Assembly (NCBI GenBank): GCA_003518745.1
Contig: DOYB01000118.1
Location: 1-7,398, forward strand
Source: Selenomonas sp.
GTDB taxonomy: Bacteria > Bacillota > Negativicutes > Selenomonadales > Selenomonadaceae
Reading direction: 5' to 3'
Length of the DNA stretch: 7,398 nucleotides
A program made the position numbers and the translations under genes. Below the pieces are notes generated by a model, which saw nothing but the letters and a program-made list of their open reading frames with translations, did not search any database and was not told where the DNA came from. Shown piece by piece: positions 5,693 to 7,398 of this stretch; position 1 is the first letter of the stretch, and each line of letters starts with the position of its first letter.

Positions 5693-6511
5693 TCAGAAGG
5701 CAGCAACAATGGCGCCCTTGTAATTGTCCTCTATGAATTTCTTTACATGGTCAGACTTCAAAGCCTTTATAAGAGCCTTGATTTCGGGACGATTCTCGTC
5801 ACCCTCACGAATAGCGATGATGTTCACATAGGGTGAGGTACGATCCTCCATGAAAAGGGCATCCCTTGTGGGAACCAGGTTAACCTGCATGGCGTAATTG
5901 GTGTTGATGACAGCGGCGTCAACGTCCTCCAGGGTACGGGGAACCTGCGCTGCCTCAACCTCACGGAACTGGAAGTTCATGGGGTTTTTCTCGATATCCT
6001 GTACGGTTGCCTTTTCTCCAATGTTGTTCTTCAGCTTCAGCAGCCCTGCCTTCTCCAAGAGCAGGAGTGCTCGTCCGCCATTGGTGGGATCGTTGGGAAT
6101 CGCGATGGAGGCACCATCAGGCAGCGCCTTCAGGTCGGTAAACTTCTTGGAATAGATTCCCATGGGCTCTACATGGATTCCGGCCGCATTCTTCAACTTG
6201 AGTTCCTTGTGTTCATCAATGAAGTTCTTGAGATAGGGCTCATGCTGGAAGAAGTTCGCGTCCAATTCCTTGTCATTGAGGGCAAGGTTTGGCTGAACAT
6301 AGTCGTTGAATTCAATTATTTCCAGACGGAAGCCCTCCTTTTCAAGATCAGGCTTGATAGTCTCAAGGATTTCCGCGTGGGGAACCGGCGTAGCACCGAC
6401 CTTGATGGTATTTGAGCCTGAGGATCCGTTAGTGCCGGACTGGCTTCCGCACCCCGCGAAGGCGCACAGGGAAAGAGTCAGGCATGCAATGATCGCAAAG
6501 ATTTTTTTCAT
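5693..6511 (-). CDS. metQ: MetQ-type substrate-binding lipoprotein of an ABC transporter
   Basis: This is the extracytoplasmic binding component of a methionine-type (NlpA/MetQ family) ABC importer that delivers substrate to the MetI permease and MetN ATPase. Of 272 residues, 1-20 are a lipoprotein signal peptide ending Cys-Ala-Phe-Ala-Gly before Cys21, the expected lipid-attachment cysteine. Phe at -3 is less usual than Leu. A Gly/Ser/Asn-rich linker (22-34) leads to the binding domain. Family motifs are Lys-Val-Gly-Ala-Thr-Pro-Val-Pro-His (37-45), Asn-Asp-Tyr-Val-Gln-Pro-Asn (69-75), Ile-Pro-Asn-Asp-Pro-Thr-Asn-Gly-Gly-Arg (138-147), Ile-Asn-Thr-Asn-Tyr-Ala (202-207) and Ser-Pro-Tyr-Val-Asn-Ile-Ile-Ala (226-233). 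The ATG follows AGGAGG (6521-6526) by nine bases. No metN or metI lies beside it and its only close neighbours face other ways, so it is a single-gene unit. Substrate is inferred from the family; D-methionine, S-methyl compounds or small peptides are used by some relatives. Confidence 0.93.
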   Translation of the reverse strand: MKKIFAIIACLTLSLCAFAGCGSQSGTNGSSGSNTIKVGATPVPHAEILETIKPDLEKEGFRLEIIEFNDYVQPNLALNDKELDANFFQHEPYLKNFIDEHKELKLKNAAGIHVEPMGIYSKKFTDLKALPDGASIAIPNDPTNGGRALLLLEKAGLLKLKNNIGEKATVQDIEKNPMNFQFREVEAAQVPRTLEDVDAAVINTNYAMQVNLVPTRDALFMEDRTSPYVNIIAIREGDENRPEIKALIKALKSDHVKKFIEDNYKGAIVAAF

Positions 6512-6554
6512 ATTGAATCATCCTCCTATGAAATGAATCATAACAACACCTAAC

Positions 6555-6563
6555 ACTATAGCA
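6555..6563 (-). promoter_or_regulatory. Extended -10 promoter of metQ
   Basis: Read on the minus strand this is TGC-TATAGT, an extended -10 with five of six matches and no clear -35. Transcription would start near 6548, leaving a leader of about 36 bases. That is too short for a SAM riboswitch or T-box, so any methionine control would act through a protein or another promoter. An imperfect inverted repeat (GCATATTT with AAATGC, 6561-6580) overlaps the upstream edge and might be an operator. Confidence 0.5.
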
Positions 6564-6679
6564 TATTTCAGGTTAAATGCATATGAAAATTTTATAGTTT
6601 CTATGCTACCACAAGATGATTTATTGTTGTATGATAGAGATGGTGTAATCTTGACATTAGGAAAAGGGAGTTGCTGTTT

Positions 6680-7398
6680 ATGGGTCAGCCTCAGGCGTTG
6701 AGGGATTGTGGTATACTGGTCATGATGTGTCTGGTATTGCTCTTTTTTGGCAGTGGAAGCATCCCCATCACGGATCCTACGGAATCCAACTATGTTTTGA
6801 CGGCAAAGGAAATGGTGATGTCAGGGGAGTATGTATCCCCAAGGATATATGGTGTTGACTGGTATGACAAGCCAATCATGTTTTACTGGGAGCTTATCGC
6901 GGCCTTCAAGCTGTTCGGTATAAGCGATGGGGCAGCCCGATTTTTCCCGGCAGTGATGGGAACTCTTAGTGTATTGGGGACATATTTCTTCGGCAGCTGG
7001 CTCTATGATAGGAAGCGTGGTCTGACAGCGGGGATAATCCTTTTGACCTCTTTGGAATTTTGGTATATAGGTCATGCGGTGATTACTGATATGACGCTGT
7101 TTCTTTCCATGTCAGCAGCTTTGTGCCTGTTTTATGCCGGGTACCGCAGGAAGCAGCCGAAGTTATATTATTTTGCCTATGCAGCATCAGCCATCGCGGT
7201 GCTGACAAAGGGACCGATAGGGCTGGCCCTGCCCGGTCTGATAATTCTGCTGTTCCTTGGCTGGCAGAGGGATTTTTCCAGGCTTTTGAAGATGCGGATA
7301 GGTACGGGCATGCTGCTCTTTACTGCCATAATATCAGTCTGGTATCTTCCAATGTTTGTCATGCATGGATGGGACTTCATAAACACCTTCTTCGGTGT
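6680..7398 (+). CDS. ArnT/PMT-family membrane glycosyltransferase, 3' truncated by window
   Basis: The first 239 codons are visible with no stop before the right edge. The family transfers sugars from polyprenyl-phosphate donors, in ArnT to lipid A, acting on the outer face of the inner membrane. A first membrane helix (about 12-28) is followed by Ile-Thr-Asp-Pro-Thr-Glu (30-35), whose Asp and Glu lie where the family's essential acidic loop residues occur. Met-Ser-Gly-Glu-Tyr-Val-Ser-Pro-Arg and Asp-Lys-Pro-Ile-Met-Phe-Tyr-Trp come next, like the ArnT pattern 'SGDW..PR...EKP..FYW'. Further hydrophobic spans carry Ser-Asp-Gly-Ala-Ala-Arg-Phe-Phe-Pro-Ala, Ile-Thr-Asp-Met-Thr-Leu and Leu-Thr-Lys-Gly-Pro-Ile-Gly. 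The ATG at 6680 follows AAAAGGGAG (6662-6670). It diverges from metQ. The family is secure; whether the acceptor is lipid A, another glycan or a protein is not visible. The symbol arnT is withheld for that reason. Confidence 0.88.
   Translation, partial: MGQPQALRDCGILVMMCLVLLFFGSGSIPITDPTESNYVLTAKEMVMSGEYVSPRIYGVDWYDKPIMFYWELIAAFKLFGISDGAARFFPAVMGTLSVLGTYFFGSWLYDRKRGLTAGIILLTSLEFWYIGHAVITDMTLFLSMSAALCLFYAGYRRKQPKLYYFAYAASAIAVLTKGPIGLALPGLIILLFLGWQRDFSRLLKMRIGTGMLLFTAIISVWYLPMFVMHGWDFINTFFG

Noticed and set aside
6651..6656. Perfect TTGACA as a -35 for the glycosyltransferase gene
   Set aside because: No -10 lies 16-18 bases downstream, and that position would fall across the ribosome binding site and start codon.

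Overview
The window looks like ordinary chromosome from a moderate-GC Firmicute-lineage anaerobe. My best guess is a diderm Firmicute (Negativicutes, Selenomonas-like). This is inferred from strong AGGAGG-type ribosome binding sites, a short Firmicute-style GyrA, a type I-beta DAHP synthase, and a lipid A / undecaprenyl-type (ArnT/PMT-family) glycosyltransferase that fits an outer-membrane organism. No search was run, so the taxonomic call is tentative.

Left to right on the + strand. A small secreted protein (161-487) has a clear signal peptide followed by 11-residue repeats built on K-V-K-V-V-x-S-F-P-D. I recognise this as the signature of the '7(1) septoil knot' domain, the very small and very deeply knotted fold. 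It ends at its own hairpin terminator (about 530-561). An unrecognised 187-residue cytosolic protein follows (627-1190).

The central block is a tight three-gene run: prephenate dehydratase pheA (1309-2157), 3-deoxy-7-phosphoheptulonate (DAHP) synthase aroF (2163-3191) and DNA gyrase subunit A gyrA (3205-5634), with gaps of 5 and 13 bases. A candidate promoter and a short structured leader precede pheA. The two aromatic enzymes act at the entry to the shikimate pathway and at the phenylalanine branch, and each carries its own small-molecule regulatory domain. Gyrase A is functionally unrelated, so its place behind them is notable. A candidate internal promoter in the 3' end of aroF could give it separate expression.

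A strong hairpin (5639-5669) separates gyrA from the convergent metQ gene (5693-6511, minus strand), a methionine-type ABC substrate-binding lipoprotein with no transporter subunits beside it. metQ has an extended -10 promoter giving a short leader with no room for a SAM riboswitch. Divergent from it, an ArnT/PMT-family membrane glycosyltransferase starts at 6680 and runs off the right edge. No RNA genes, CRISPR arrays, insertion sequences or phage genes were seen, and no gene-free stretch exceeds 300 bases. The most unusual item is the knotted secreted protein.
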